Shown piece after piece: positions 23,381 through 32,266 of a DNA stretch of 38,241 nt. Source of the DNA: an uncultured Verrucomicrobiota bacterium. GTDB lineage: Bacteria > Verrucomicrobiota > Verrucomicrobiia > Verrucomicrobiales > Verrucomicrobiaceae. The stretch lies in NCBI GenBank assembly GCA_903848465.1, contig CAINGK010000190.1, forward strand, positions 1 through 38,241. Direction: 5' to 3'. Position 1 is the first letter of the stretch. Each line of letters starts with the position of its first letter. The notes under the pieces were generated by a model, which did not search any database, was not told the DNA's origin, and saw only the letters and a program-made list of their open reading frames with translations. The position numbers and the translations under genes were made by a program.

Positions 23381-26300
23381 TTATTTTGCCAGATCTTCCG
23401 CCGTCCATAAGGCGGTGCGGTCCGCAGTGGCCGCACGCACGGTTTTTACCTCTTCAGGCGTCACCGCAGCGGCTTTATTGCTGAAATTGGCCCGCACGTA
23501 GCTCAGCACATCGGCCACTTGCTGGTCATTCAGGCCCATGGGGGGCATGGGCAGGGGGGCAAGTTGCTTGAAGTCCTCGCCATTCACGCGAATCGGGCCG
23601 CTAAGGCCGTGCGTCAGCATTTTGATCAGGCGCGCCGGATCTCCTGCCGCCCAGTCGCTGCCTGCAATGGAAGGATAGATGCCTGGCAGGCCCTTGCCCT
23701 CGGGCTGGTGGCAGTTCAGGCAGAGTGCGTCATACACCTGCTTGCCCGGATGATCGACGACGGCTGCGGCGCTGGCGATCTTCTTCACATACTCGGCCTG
23801 TTTGGCGTTGCCGCCAAAGGTGAGCTTTGCCAGCACGGGCTGGAACTGCGGCTTCAGGCTCTTCACCACCTGCTTGAGGGCATAGTCGATGAATCTATCA
23901 GTCGGCAGGTCGAGTGCCTGCACCGCCACTTCTACGGCTTCAGGCTTCATGACATGCGCACAGGCGACTACGGCTTCCAGACGCACGCGCGGATTTTCGT
24001 CACGCACGGCCAGGGTCAAAAGCTCCAGCGATTCCGTCGCTCTGGCGCCATAGGCACGCACACGGGCATCCTTCGCCTTGAGCAGACGCTTCACCAGTTC
24101 CTCACGCGGTGATTCATGCGACTCAAACACACCACAGACTTCCATCAGCACATGTTCATCCTCATTCTTGGCGATGAACTCATCCGCCGCTTTCAGAACT
24201 TCCACCGTCGGTGCATCAAACAGCAGGCGCTTGGCCTGATAGCGCGTCCAGCGCTCCGGTGACTTCAGTTGTTCAAGCAGTTCCGCCGGTTTCATCTCCG
24301 CCAGCTTTGGCTGCTTGACCGGGGCACGCCCTTTCGCCGTGATGCGCCAGATGCGGCCATGCGAGCGGTCACGGCGCGGGTCGGCATAGCTCGCCTGGTA
24401 GTGGCCGATCACCGGATTGAACCAGTCGCACAGATACATCGCGCCATCCGGCCCGACGCTCACATCCACTGGGCGAAACGACGTGTCGCTCGATTTCACC
24501 AGCTTCGGCAACTGCATGCTCTTGAAACCGGAGCCGTCATTTTCGAGACGATGCAGTTCCACCACATTGCCAAAGTAGCCGCCGATCAAAGCGCAGCCCT
24601 GGATGTCATCCGGCAGCGCCTTGGTGCCAATGAACTCAATGCTGTTCGTCTTGGGATTCGTGTCAAACAGTGCCCCGGTCGGGTGGTATTCATCCGGATC
24701 AGCCAGCGCCACCAGGCCGGGCACGCTGTAGTAGCCCACCGGGCGGTCACCGCTTTTGTGGAAGACTTGGTTGTAGTCGTCAAACGCCACGCCCCAGCAG
24801 TTGTGCCCTGCTTTGCCACCGTTGAAGTAGGCCGCCATCTTCTGCGTGCGCGGATTCAGCTTCCACACGCCCGCTTTTTCCAGCCGCGCCAGTCCCCATG
24901 CCGTTTCCACGCGTGAAAACGCATGCAGTCCCTGCGTGAACCACAGTGCGCCATCAGGACCATGGCAGATCGAATTCGCCAGTTGATGCGTGTCGCCAAT
25001 GCCGAAGCCGGAAAATAGCACCGTCTTCTCATCCGCCTTACCATCGCCGTTCGTGTCCTTGAGATGCACGATCTGATCAAAGTCGCACACATACACCCCA
25101 CCCGCACCCACCTCCACGCCCTGCACCATCGTCAGGCCTTCCGCAAAGCGCGTGGATTTGTCCGCCTTGCCATCGCCATCGGTGTCTTCCAGCACCAGGA
25201 TGAAATCAGAGGGATTGATCCCAGGCCGGGTCTGCGGATAGGTCGGCGAGCAGGCCACATACAGACGGCCACGCTCATCCCAGGAAAACTGCGTCGGCTT
25301 CGCCACACCTTCCACTTCGGAGGCGAAAAGATTCATCTCATAGCCTTCGGCTACAGTAAAAGCCGCCATCTGCTGCTCCGCCGTGAGCACCGTTTCCGTG
25401 ATCACAGGTGCTTCCGGCTTCGGCTCGTCCGGCACCTTCTCACCCTTCGCCAGCGCATGAATACGTGCGTCCAGTTTCGCGACGAGCGGCTTGCGTTCCT
25501 CAAAGCTCTCCCGCAGCGACGGCGCATCCTTGGCGGGCTTGCCAAACATCTGCGTCACACGGTCGCCATACACGAACGACCAGTTGGCCGGACGCCAGCA
25601 GTCGAACCACAGACGGTTCTTTTCCACAATCGCCGCCTTCAGCGCGGTGAGATCATCCGCATCGCTCGCCGATGCCCCAAGCTGCTGCGCGATCATCTGC
25701 GCCACCACTCGCAATCCCAGCGCATTCAGATGCAGACCATCGTCGGTGAAGCGTGGCTTCGTCGCCGGAACCGACAAAGGCGTGAACAAATCGACAAAGA
25801 CCGCGCCACGCTGCTTCGCCACCTCGCGCACCGCCTCGGCGTAGGCCTTCACATCCGCATTCCGCTTCATCAGATCCGGCGCATGCGATGCCGTAGCCCA
25901 TTCAAACGGCATCGGCGACACCAGCACGAAGCGCGCTGTTTGGCCGCTAAACTGGTCCAGCAGCCGATGATAGGCCGACTTGAACTCCGCCAGTCGCTTC
26001 ACGCCATCAAACGATTCCGTCTGGCCAAATTGCGCGATCACGATGCTCGCACCCGCCGCATCGAGCTGCGCCTTCCAGTCGCCGAAATTCAAATCCCGCC
26101 AATGCTCATACACCGTGTCGCCTTCCCAGGCCATCGAGCGGAAACGTGGCTGTTTGGCCGCATACGCCATCCCAAAAATCGCTTCAAAATTACCCGCCTT
26201 CTGCTCGCGCACCAGATTCTCCTGACCTGCCATCACGATGACCTCATCCTGCTCCAGCGCGAACTTGCCATCTTTAAACGGCTCATGTTTCGCCACCGCA

Positions 26301-26974
26301 GCACCCGGATTGCCAAAACGATTCAGCACATCCTTCTCCTCAGGCACCATCGCATCCGGCAGCGCCTCAATGGTGATATTGCGGTAGGAGATCTGCGCCT
26401 TGCACTTGCCATGGATCTGCAGGGCAATCAGCCCCTTCAAATCGATGCCCGGCTCACGCTCGGTATAGTCAACCGTCCGCACCTTGTTCACAAACAACTG
26501 AATGCGCTGCTCCTCAGCGCGAATCTCATACTGGTTCCACTCGCCCGGCTTTTCCGCTTTCTCGATCAGCTCCTTCGCCGGCTGCAGCAGCATCTTCTTC
26601 CGGCGCGATTCATCATAAAGGCAGCCCGAATATCCCGCGCCGATGTCCGCCTGATAACCGCTCATTTCATTCGGCGGCTGGGGGATGCGCACGCTGCGGA
26701 ACTGCACACCGCCATTCACAAACCCCTCCGTGCCTTCCAGCTTGTATTCCAGTCGCAGGATGAAATTCCGATATACCTTCTTCGCCGTCAGGAATTCATT
26801 TTGAGGATTCCCCTCCAGCGACCCGCCCACGATCACCCCGTCCTGCACCCGCCAGACTTTCGTCGTTTCACCGTCCCAGCCTTTGAGCGTCTTGCCATCA
26901 AACAGAGACACCGGTTCAGCAGCGGCGGCAGAAAGCAGCAGCGGAAATAGAGCGAGCAGGGGGAGTGTGCGCAT
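23381..26974 (-). CDS. DUF1080 + SGNH + PVC membrane-bound dehydrogenase + cytochrome c fusion
   Basis: 1197 residues with a signal peptide (MRTLPLLALFPLLLSAAAA). Domains in order: DUF1080/3-keto-disaccharide hydrolase-like lectin fold, about 20-205 (VSLFDGKTLKGWDGETT); SGNH/GDSL hydrolase, about 215-430, with the terminal D-x-x-H-L-N block (DDGLHLNALGLRVV); PVC-type dehydrogenase propeller, about 530-880 (FASEVEGVAKPTQFSWDERG, LEDTDGDGKADKSTRF and a D-W-F-N-P motif); HEAT-like helices to about 1060; and a cytochrome c with CLNCH near residue 1085 and a PMPPMG axial Met loop. It is periplasmic and probably oxidises a sugar and passes electrons to the haem. Its stop is 55 bp before the tamB start. 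Confidence 0.87.
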   Translation of the reverse strand: MRTLPLLALFPLLLSAAAAEPVSLFDGKTLKGWDGETTKVWRVQDGVIVGGSLEGNPQNEFLTAKKVYRNFILRLEYKLEGTEGFVNGGVQFRSVRIPQPPNEMSGYQADIGAGYSGCLYDESRRKKMLLQPAKELIEKAEKPGEWNQYEIRAEEQRIQLFVNKVRTVDYTEREPGIDLKGLIALQIHGKCKAQISYRNITIEALPDAMVPEEKDVLNRFGNPGAAVAKHEPFKDGKFALEQDEVIVMAGQENLVREQKAGNFEAIFGMAYAAKQPRFRSMAWEGDTVYEHWRDLNFGDWKAQLDAAGASIVIAQFGQTESFDGVKRLAEFKSAYHRLLDQFSGQTARFVLVSPMPFEWATASHAPDLMKRNADVKAYAEAVREVAKQRGAVFVDLFTPLSVPATKPRFTDDGLHLNALGLRVVAQMIAQQLGASASDADDLTALKAAIVEKNRLWFDCWRPANWSFVYGDRVTQMFGKPAKDAPSLRESFEERKPLVAKLDARIHALAKGEKVPDEPKPEAPVITETVLTAEQQMAAFTVAEGYEMNLFASEVEGVAKPTQFSWDERGRLYVACSPTYPQTRPGINPSDFILVLEDTDGDGKADKSTRFAEGLTMVQGVEVGAGGVYVCDFDQIVHLKDTNGDGKADEKTVLFSGFGIGDTHQLANSICHGPDGALWFTQGLHAFSRVETAWGLARLEKAGVWKLNPRTQKMAAYFNGGKAGHNCWGVAFDDYNQVFHKSGDRPVGYYSVPGLVALADPDEYHPTGALFDTNPKTNSIEFIGTKALPDDIQGCALIGGYFGNVVELHRLENDGSGFKSMQLPKLVKSSDTSFRPVDVSVGPDGAMYLCDWFNPVIGHYQASYADPRRDRSHGRIWRITAKGRAPVKQPKLAEMKPAELLEQLKSPERWTRYQAKRLLFDAPTVEVLKAADEFIAKNEDEHVLMEVCGVFESHESPREELVKRLLKAKDARVRAYGARATESLELLTLAVRDENPRVRLEAVVACAHVMKPEAVEVAVQALDLPTDRFIDYALKQVVKSLKPQFQPVLAKLTFGGNAKQAEYVKKIASAAAVVDHPGKQVYDALCLNCHQPEGKGLPGIYPSIAGSDWAAGDPARLIKMLTHGLSGPIRVNGEDFKQLAPLPMPPMGLNDQQVADVLSYVRANFSNKAAAVTPEEVKTVRAATADRTALWTAEDLAK

Positions 26975-27084
26975 GGTTGGGAAAAAAGGTCGGGGCGGAT
27001 CAAACGCGGATTCGAGCCGGATTCATGCGCAAAGTTTCTGCAAACATCCCCGGCGAACGTATGTTCTTCTACCCAACCATGCGC
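26969..27084. promoter_or_regulatory. Divergent intergenic region with 13-bp inverted repeat over both start codons
   Basis: gcgcatggttggg (26969-26981) and cccaaccatgcgc (27072-27084) are perfect reverse complements and each contains the start codon of one of two divergent large genes, with the same five bases upstream and MR as the first residues. The 104-bp gap must contain both promoters. The symmetry may be coincidence, shared leader ancestry, or a regulator binding at both starts. Confidence 0.35.
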
Positions 27085-29997
27085 CTGCTCGCCTTCCTTT
27101 TCCTCTCCACCGCCGTCCTTGCCCAGACCGAGGCGGATTTTATCACAGCTCCCCGCCAGCTCACCTTCGAGGGCAAACGCTCAGGGGAGGGCTACTTCTC
27201 CGCCGACGGCAAGAAGATGATCTTCCAGTCCGAACGCGAGGAAGGGAACCCGTTTTACCAAATCTACCTGATGGACCTCGAAACCGGCGACCAAGAGCGC
27301 ATCTCACCCGGCATGGGCAAGACCACCTGCGCGTGGATTCACCCTGACGGCAAACGCGTCATGTTCGCCTCCACCCACACCGATCCTGACTCGAAAAAGC
27401 TGCAAGCCGCTGAGTATGAGGAGCGCAAGACATCCAAGGTGCGCCGCTACTCCTGGGACTACGACGAGCACTACGACATCTGGGAATACTCGCTCGTGGA
27501 CAAGTCGCTCAAAAACCTCACGCACACGCGTGGCTACGATGCCGAGGGCGACTACTCACCCGATGGCAAAAAGATCGTCTTCGCCAGCAACCGCCAGGCT
27601 TATGAAACCAAGCTCAGCAAGGAAGACGAGGAACGCCTGAAGATCGACAAGCAGTACTTCATGGAGATCTACACTGCCGATGCCGACGGCTCGAATGTGA
27701 AGCGCCTCACCAACGCCCCCGGTTACGACGGCGGCCCCTTCTTCAGCGCCAATGGCAAACGCATCTGCTGGCGCCGCTTCACCCCGAAGGGCGACGTGGC
27801 CGAAGTCTGGACTATGAACGCCGACGGCAGCGAGCAAAAGCCCATCACCAAACTCGGCGCGATGAGTTGGGCACCCTACTTCCACCCCAGTGGCGAGTAT
27901 CTGATCTTCACCACGAACCTCAACGGCTTCGCCAATTTCGAACTCTATATCGTCGATGCCGCAGGCAAGCACGATCCGGTCCGCGTGACCAACACGGACG
28001 GTTTCGACGGCCTACCCGTCTTCTCCCCAGATGGAAAAAAACTCTCTTGGACCAGTGGCCGCGGGGCAGGGGGCACCTCGCAGATTTACATGGCAGATTG
28101 GAACCACGAGCACGCGCTTACTTCACTGGGCCTCAAGTCCGCTCCGCAGGCCGCTGCTCCCACGACTCCCGAACCTGACTTCGCCGCCACCGCCGCTGAA
28201 ATCCGCCCCGAAGACATGAGGCAGCAGGTCACCTATCTCGCCAGCGATGCCCTCGGTGGCCGCCTCACCGGCACCGAAGGTGAAAAGCTCGCCACCCAGT
28301 ATGTCGCGGATGTCTTCCAAAAGATCGGCCTCGCGCCTTTCGGCGATGACGACACCTACTTCGACAACTTCGACTTCACCGCCGGCGTCGCTCTTGGCGA
28401 AGGCAATGAGCTAAAGCTCAATGGCATCGAGTCGAAAGTCGATATGGATTGGAAACCTCTCTCCTTTTCTCAAAACGGCGAAGTCAAAGCCGCAGGCATC
28501 GTGTTTGCCGGTTACGGCATCGAAACTCCCGACGAAGCCACCGGAACTGACGGCAAGAAGATTGAAACCTACAGCAGCTACGCCCACCTCGATGTGAAGG
28601 ACAAATGGGTGCTCGTTTTCCGCTACCTGCCTGAAGGTATCACTCAGGAGCGCCGCAACGATCTCAGCCGCTACGCCAGCCTGCGCTACAAGGCGCTCAC
28701 CGCTCGTCAGAAAGGCGCGCGCGGCTTGATCGTCGTCAGCGGCCCAAATTCCAAAGTGGTGCAGCAGCTCTCACCGCTCACGTTTGATGCCTCCCTCGCC
28801 ACCAGCGGCATCGCTGCCATCAGCGTCACCGATGCCCTGGGCGACAAGCTGCTCGCCAGCGCAGGCAAGAATCTCAAAGAACTCCAAGACAAGCTCGACA
28901 ACGGCGACCTCATGGGCGGCATCGATTGCAAAGGTCTCACGCTCGCCGCGAACATCGTCATCCAGCAGGAAAAGAAAAAAGGCCGCAACGTTCTTGGCGT
29001 GCTGCCCTACGGCGACAAGCCCGATCCCCACGTCGCTCCGCTCATCGTCTGCGCGCATGTGGATCACCTCGGCAGCAGCGGCGGCTCCAACTCACGCGCG
29101 AAGGGCGATGAAGTGAACAAAATCCACCACGGCGCAGACGACAACGCCTCCGGCACCTCCGGAGTGCTCGAAATCGCCCAGTGGCTGGCCGACTTGAAAA
29201 AGCAGGGCAAGCTCGCCTTGAAACGCGACATCATTTTCGCCGCCTGGAGCGGTGAGGAGCTCGGGCTGCTCGGTAGCAATCACTTCGTCGAAGCCTACGC
29301 CAAGATGATCAAGGGCGATCCCAACGCCAAACTCACCGGCATGTTCGCCGCCTGCCTGAACATGGACATGATCGGCCGCTTCCAGAAGACGCTCGTGCTA
29401 CAGGGTCTCGGCAGCAGCTCGCTCTGGGCCAAGGAAATCGAAAAGCGCAACGCCCCCATCGGCCTGCCCATCACCACGCAAAACGACGCCCACCTCCCCA
29501 CCGACAGCACCGCCTTCTATCTGCGCGGCATACCCACGCTGAACGCATTCACCGGCTCCCATGCCGACTACCACATGCCCAGCGATACCGCCGACAAGAT
29601 CGACTACGTCAACGCTGCCAAGATCGCCAAACTCATGGGCCTCATCGCCCGTGGCATCGCCACCACCGATCCCGCACCTGATTACGTCGCCATGGAGGCT
29701 CCGAAGAATCAGGGCGTCCGCACCGGTCTCCGCGCATACCTCGGTACCATCCCCGACTACGCCCAGGGCGACATCAAAGGCGTCAAACTCAGCGGCGTCT
29801 CTCCCATCGGTCCCGCTGCAAAAGCAGGCGTCAAAGCCGGCGACATCATCATCAATCTAGGCGGCAAAGAAATCACCAACATCTACGATTACACCTACGT
29901 CATGGGCGATCTCAAGATCGGTAAAGAAACCACCATCAGCGTCCAGCGCGAAGGCAAAGCAGTGGAGATGAAAATCACACCTGGCTCGCGCGATTGA
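27079..29997 (+). CDS. Secreted TolB-like propeller, M28 metallopeptidase and PDZ protein
   Basis: 972 residues from ATG 27079 (27061 is an upstream alternative), with a signal peptide MRLLAFLFLSTAVLA. An N-terminal PD40/WD40-like beta-propeller, about 15-350, has repeated DGKKMIFQSER, DGKRVMFASTH and DGKKIVFASNR blades. A middle part includes a PA-like insert. The M28 zinc aminopeptidase domain (about 640-880) has H660-V-D-H, ADDNASGTSGVLE, SGEELGLLGS, NMDMIGR and SHADYHMPSDT, giving the expected His, Asp, Glu, Asp and His ligands. A PDZ domain closes the protein (GVSPIGPAAKAGVKAGDIII). It likely degrades peptides in the periplasm or outside. It ends directly against the convergent DUF1549 gene with no gap. 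Confidence 0.92.
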   Translation: MRLLAFLFLSTAVLAQTEADFITAPRQLTFEGKRSGEGYFSADGKKMIFQSEREEGNPFYQIYLMDLETGDQERISPGMGKTTCAWIHPDGKRVMFASTHTDPDSKKLQAAEYEERKTSKVRRYSWDYDEHYDIWEYSLVDKSLKNLTHTRGYDAEGDYSPDGKKIVFASNRQAYETKLSKEDEERLKIDKQYFMEIYTADADGSNVKRLTNAPGYDGGPFFSANGKRICWRRFTPKGDVAEVWTMNADGSEQKPITKLGAMSWAPYFHPSGEYLIFTTNLNGFANFELYIVDAAGKHDPVRVTNTDGFDGLPVFSPDGKKLSWTSGRGAGGTSQIYMADWNHEHALTSLGLKSAPQAAAPTTPEPDFAATAAEIRPEDMRQQVTYLASDALGGRLTGTEGEKLATQYVADVFQKIGLAPFGDDDTYFDNFDFTAGVALGEGNELKLNGIESKVDMDWKPLSFSQNGEVKAAGIVFAGYGIETPDEATGTDGKKIETYSSYAHLDVKDKWVLVFRYLPEGITQERRNDLSRYASLRYKALTARQKGARGLIVVSGPNSKVVQQLSPLTFDASLATSGIAAISVTDALGDKLLASAGKNLKELQDKLDNGDLMGGIDCKGLTLAANIVIQQEKKKGRNVLGVLPYGDKPDPHVAPLIVCAHVDHLGSSGGSNSRAKGDEVNKIHHGADDNASGTSGVLEIAQWLADLKKQGKLALKRDIIFAAWSGEELGLLGSNHFVEAYAKMIKGDPNAKLTGMFAACLNMDMIGRFQKTLVLQGLGSSSLWAKEIEKRNAPIGLPITTQNDAHLPTDSTAFYLRGIPTLNAFTGSHADYHMPSDTADKIDYVNAAKIAKLMGLIARGIATTDPAPDYVAMEAPKNQGVRTGLRAYLGTIPDYAQGDIKGVKLSGVSPIGPAAKAGVKAGDIIINLGGKEITNIYDYTYVMGDLKIGKETTISVQREGKAVEMKITPGSRD

Positions 29998-31539
29998 TCA
30001 CGGCCTGAACAAGAACTCCTTCGTGTTCAGCAGTGCCCAGGCAACGTCCTGGTCTGACGCCGCTGCGCGCGAGATGGCCGCTCGCTCGTTCTCGGTCGGC
30101 TTCCGTCCCAGCAGTTCCAAAAACATTCGCTCCGCATCGCCTGCTTTCGCCGTCGCCTGATCCACCAGCTTGTCATTCATCATGAAGCGCACCAGCTCGT
30201 GCGAGAGCGGCGCCCGGCTTTCGTCCGTCCATTCGCGGGTGCCTCGGCCCAGCATGCACAGGGGGTGTTCGGGCTGCGGCACCTGCGGTAGTTGGGTGTC
30301 AGATTCACCGCTGAGAGTTTTCCAGATCACCTCGGAAGGGAGGCGGCGGATCTGCGGTGCAGGCGCGAGGTAGCAGTCTCTCCAGTTGAGGTTGTAGTCG
30401 ATGCCCGACCGGCTGTAGGCCTCCGTACGTGCCATGATACGCTGGAATTCCCCAATGCGGCCGCCGCAGCGCAGGAACTCCTCGATGAGCACCTTGGTGG
30501 CCTGCGAAAAATCGTTGGGATGATTCATGTCCAGGTCGATCCAGGTGGCGGCTCCGCGTGGCGATCCGCTGAAGCAGCTCCGATGGTAGAGATTGGGATT
30601 GTCCGCGCCTTTGATGCCGTGCCACTGCGGCGCTGGATCGACTCCACCCACGGTGATGTCCACCTCCTTCCCGGGCATGCCAAAAAGGCCGCTCCAAACT
30701 CGCAGCGATGCCACCAGGGCGAAGCGCCTGCTCTGATCCTCCTCGGTGATCCAATGGACCACCTGCATGAGTTTGTCTTGGTCGTCGCGGATGCGCGGCC
30801 AATAGTTTTTAGATTGGTGCAGGATATCGGCTTGGATGACTGCGCCAGGTTTGCCATCGGGGTATTTGTAGTCGAGTGGCAGACGCATTTCCTTTTGCCC
30901 TGTAAAGCAAGCGGCAAAGGCAAAGCAGCCATGCTCGGTGTAGTCATTGAACGGATGGTCGTGGCACATGGCGCAGTAGAGGTCTTGTCCCAGCACCGTG
31001 TAGGCCGTCTCTACGCTGGTGCGCATGACGTTGCCTTGATCAGCCGAAGGCTTGAGCCAGCTTCCAATCATGGCGGCGACGATTTCGGCATACGGACGGT
31101 CTTCTGCTGCCGCCTGCCGTAGCCAGGGGATTGTTTTGTAATCGTTGTCGGTCACACGAAATGCCTCTGCCAGCATGCGGAAGCGTACCTCGCCGGCACC
31201 CGGTTCGCGAGTGAGGGCATCCGTGAGTCTGGCGCGTTTACCGGAAGAGGTGTCCGCGATAAAATGACGCACCTCATCCGGGCGTGGCAGCCTTCCCGCG
31301 AGGTCAATGCAGGCACGCCGTAGAAAGGTAGCGTCCTCAGCCATGTGCAGCAGAGGTTGAAAATTCACCTTCCGCATGTTGGTCAGTGCCAGTTCATAGT
31401 CATGCATCAGCGCAGCATCCACGCGTGCTGCAGAATCACGGATTGGGTCAGCGATTGCGGGCTGGGAAACAGCCTGGACGGCCTTTTTTTCGGGAGTGCA
31501 AGCCAGCAGGAGCACACAGGGCAGCAGGAAACGTTTCAT
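29998..31539 (-). CDS. DUF1549 c-haem lipoprotein, copy 1 (intact)
   Basis: 513 residues. A lipoprotein signal is clear: MKRFLLPCVLLLACTPEKK with lipobox LLAC. The DUF1549 region has FLRRACIDLAGRLPRPDEV and a single CxxCH haem motif CAMCHDHPFNDYTE near residue 190. The C-terminal part ends with a DUF1553-like region: MLGRGTREWTDESRAPLSH, FLELLGRKPTENERAAI and WALLNTKEFLFRP. These proteins are abundant in Planctomycetes and Verrucomicrobia, usually 700-1000 residues and beside DUF1501; here it is short and DUF1501 is absent. They are thought to be extracytoplasmic redox proteins for polysaccharide breakdown, but no activity is established. A paralogue lies 52 bp upstream in the same direction. 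Confidence 0.85.
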   Translation of the reverse strand: MKRFLLPCVLLLACTPEKKAVQAVSQPAIADPIRDSAARVDAALMHDYELALTNMRKVNFQPLLHMAEDATFLRRACIDLAGRLPRPDEVRHFIADTSSGKRARLTDALTREPGAGEVRFRMLAEAFRVTDNDYKTIPWLRQAAAEDRPYAEIVAAMIGSWLKPSADQGNVMRTSVETAYTVLGQDLYCAMCHDHPFNDYTEHGCFAFAACFTGQKEMRLPLDYKYPDGKPGAVIQADILHQSKNYWPRIRDDQDKLMQVVHWITEEDQSRRFALVASLRVWSGLFGMPGKEVDITVGGVDPAPQWHGIKGADNPNLYHRSCFSGSPRGAATWIDLDMNHPNDFSQATKVLIEEFLRCGGRIGEFQRIMARTEAYSRSGIDYNLNWRDCYLAPAPQIRRLPSEVIWKTLSGESDTQLPQVPQPEHPLCMLGRGTREWTDESRAPLSHELVRFMMNDKLVDQATAKAGDAERMFLELLGRKPTENERAAISRAAASDQDVAWALLNTKEFLFRP

Positions 31540-31591
31540 GCTGGCTGCAACGGCCCACTGCGCTGCTTCTTAGAGTGTGGCTCCGCACTTC

Positions 31592-32266
31592 TCACCGCCG
31601 GAACATGAACTCCGTCGTGTTCATCAGCGCCCAGGCGATGTCTGGTGCCGCTGTTTGGGGAGATTCATTCCAATGCTGCTGCGCAATCGCCTGTTCATGT
31701 GTGTTGGGATATCTGCCGAGTATGCCAAGGAATAAGTCTTCTGTAGAACGGCTCGCCGCTATGGCTGCCGTGGTGTTTTCCATATACTGGCTGTTCATCA
31801 TGAAGCGCACGATTGCATGTGAGATAGGTGTCGTGCTCTCGTCCGACCATTCACGGGTGCCACGCCCTAGCATCCGCAGGGGATGTTCCATCGGGGGCAC
31901 CGGTGGTAGCTGGGCGCTTTTTTCTGCGGAAAGAGCATCCCAGATGACTTCAGCAGGCAGACGCCGGATCAGGGGTGCAGGAATTAGATTTCCAATATAC
32001 CACTGTCTTGCGCGATTGAAGGCGGCGCGATTGTAAGCGCCCGTACGGGCAAGGACGCGCTGAAACACGCCGATACGGCAGCCGCACCGTCGAAATTCAG
32101 CGCTCAAATCATGGAATACTTGGGGAGCCGGCCTCTCGGGAGAATCCAGTCCAAGCCAGAACACATGGTTGGGATGTTGAGCGCCGTCGCAACCCCTGTA
32201 GGTAAAGCTCATGATCTCATTCACCTCTTTCCAGGAAGGGGCGGGGTCGATGCCGCCGATCGTTTT
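31592..32266 (-). CDS. DUF1549 protein copy 2, C-terminal part (after the frameshift)
   Basis: Continuation of the gene that starts at 33122, read in the next frame. It contains KTIGGIDPAPSWKEVNE, FRRCGCRIGVFQRVLARTGA and the DUF1553-like end: MLGRGTREWSDESTTPISHA, FLGILGRYPNTHEQAIA and WALMNTTEFMFRR. It aligns with the corresponding region of copy 1 over its full length. The two pieces join at the five-T run 32263-32267; four Ts would give GMPGIEEDKTIGGIDPAP, nearly the same as GMPGKEVDITVGGVDPAP in copy 1. It is likely not made as a separate protein. Confidence 0.8.
   Translation of the reverse strand, partial: KTIGGIDPAPSWKEVNEIMSFTYRGCDGAQHPNHVFWLGLDSPERPAPQVFHDLSAEFRRCGCRIGVFQRVLARTGAYNRAAFNRARQWYIGNLIPAPLIRRLPAEVIWDALSAEKSAQLPPVPPMEHPLRMLGRGTREWSDESTTPISHAIVRFMMNSQYMENTTAAIAASRSTEDLFLGILGRYPNTHEQAIAQQHWNESPQTAAPDIAWALMNTTEFMFRR

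Noticed and set aside
25064..26950. Open frame of 628 codons on the plus strand opposite the dehydrogenase fusion
   Set aside because: Arg/His/Leu-rich shadow of a well-supported minus-strand gene with recognisable domains.
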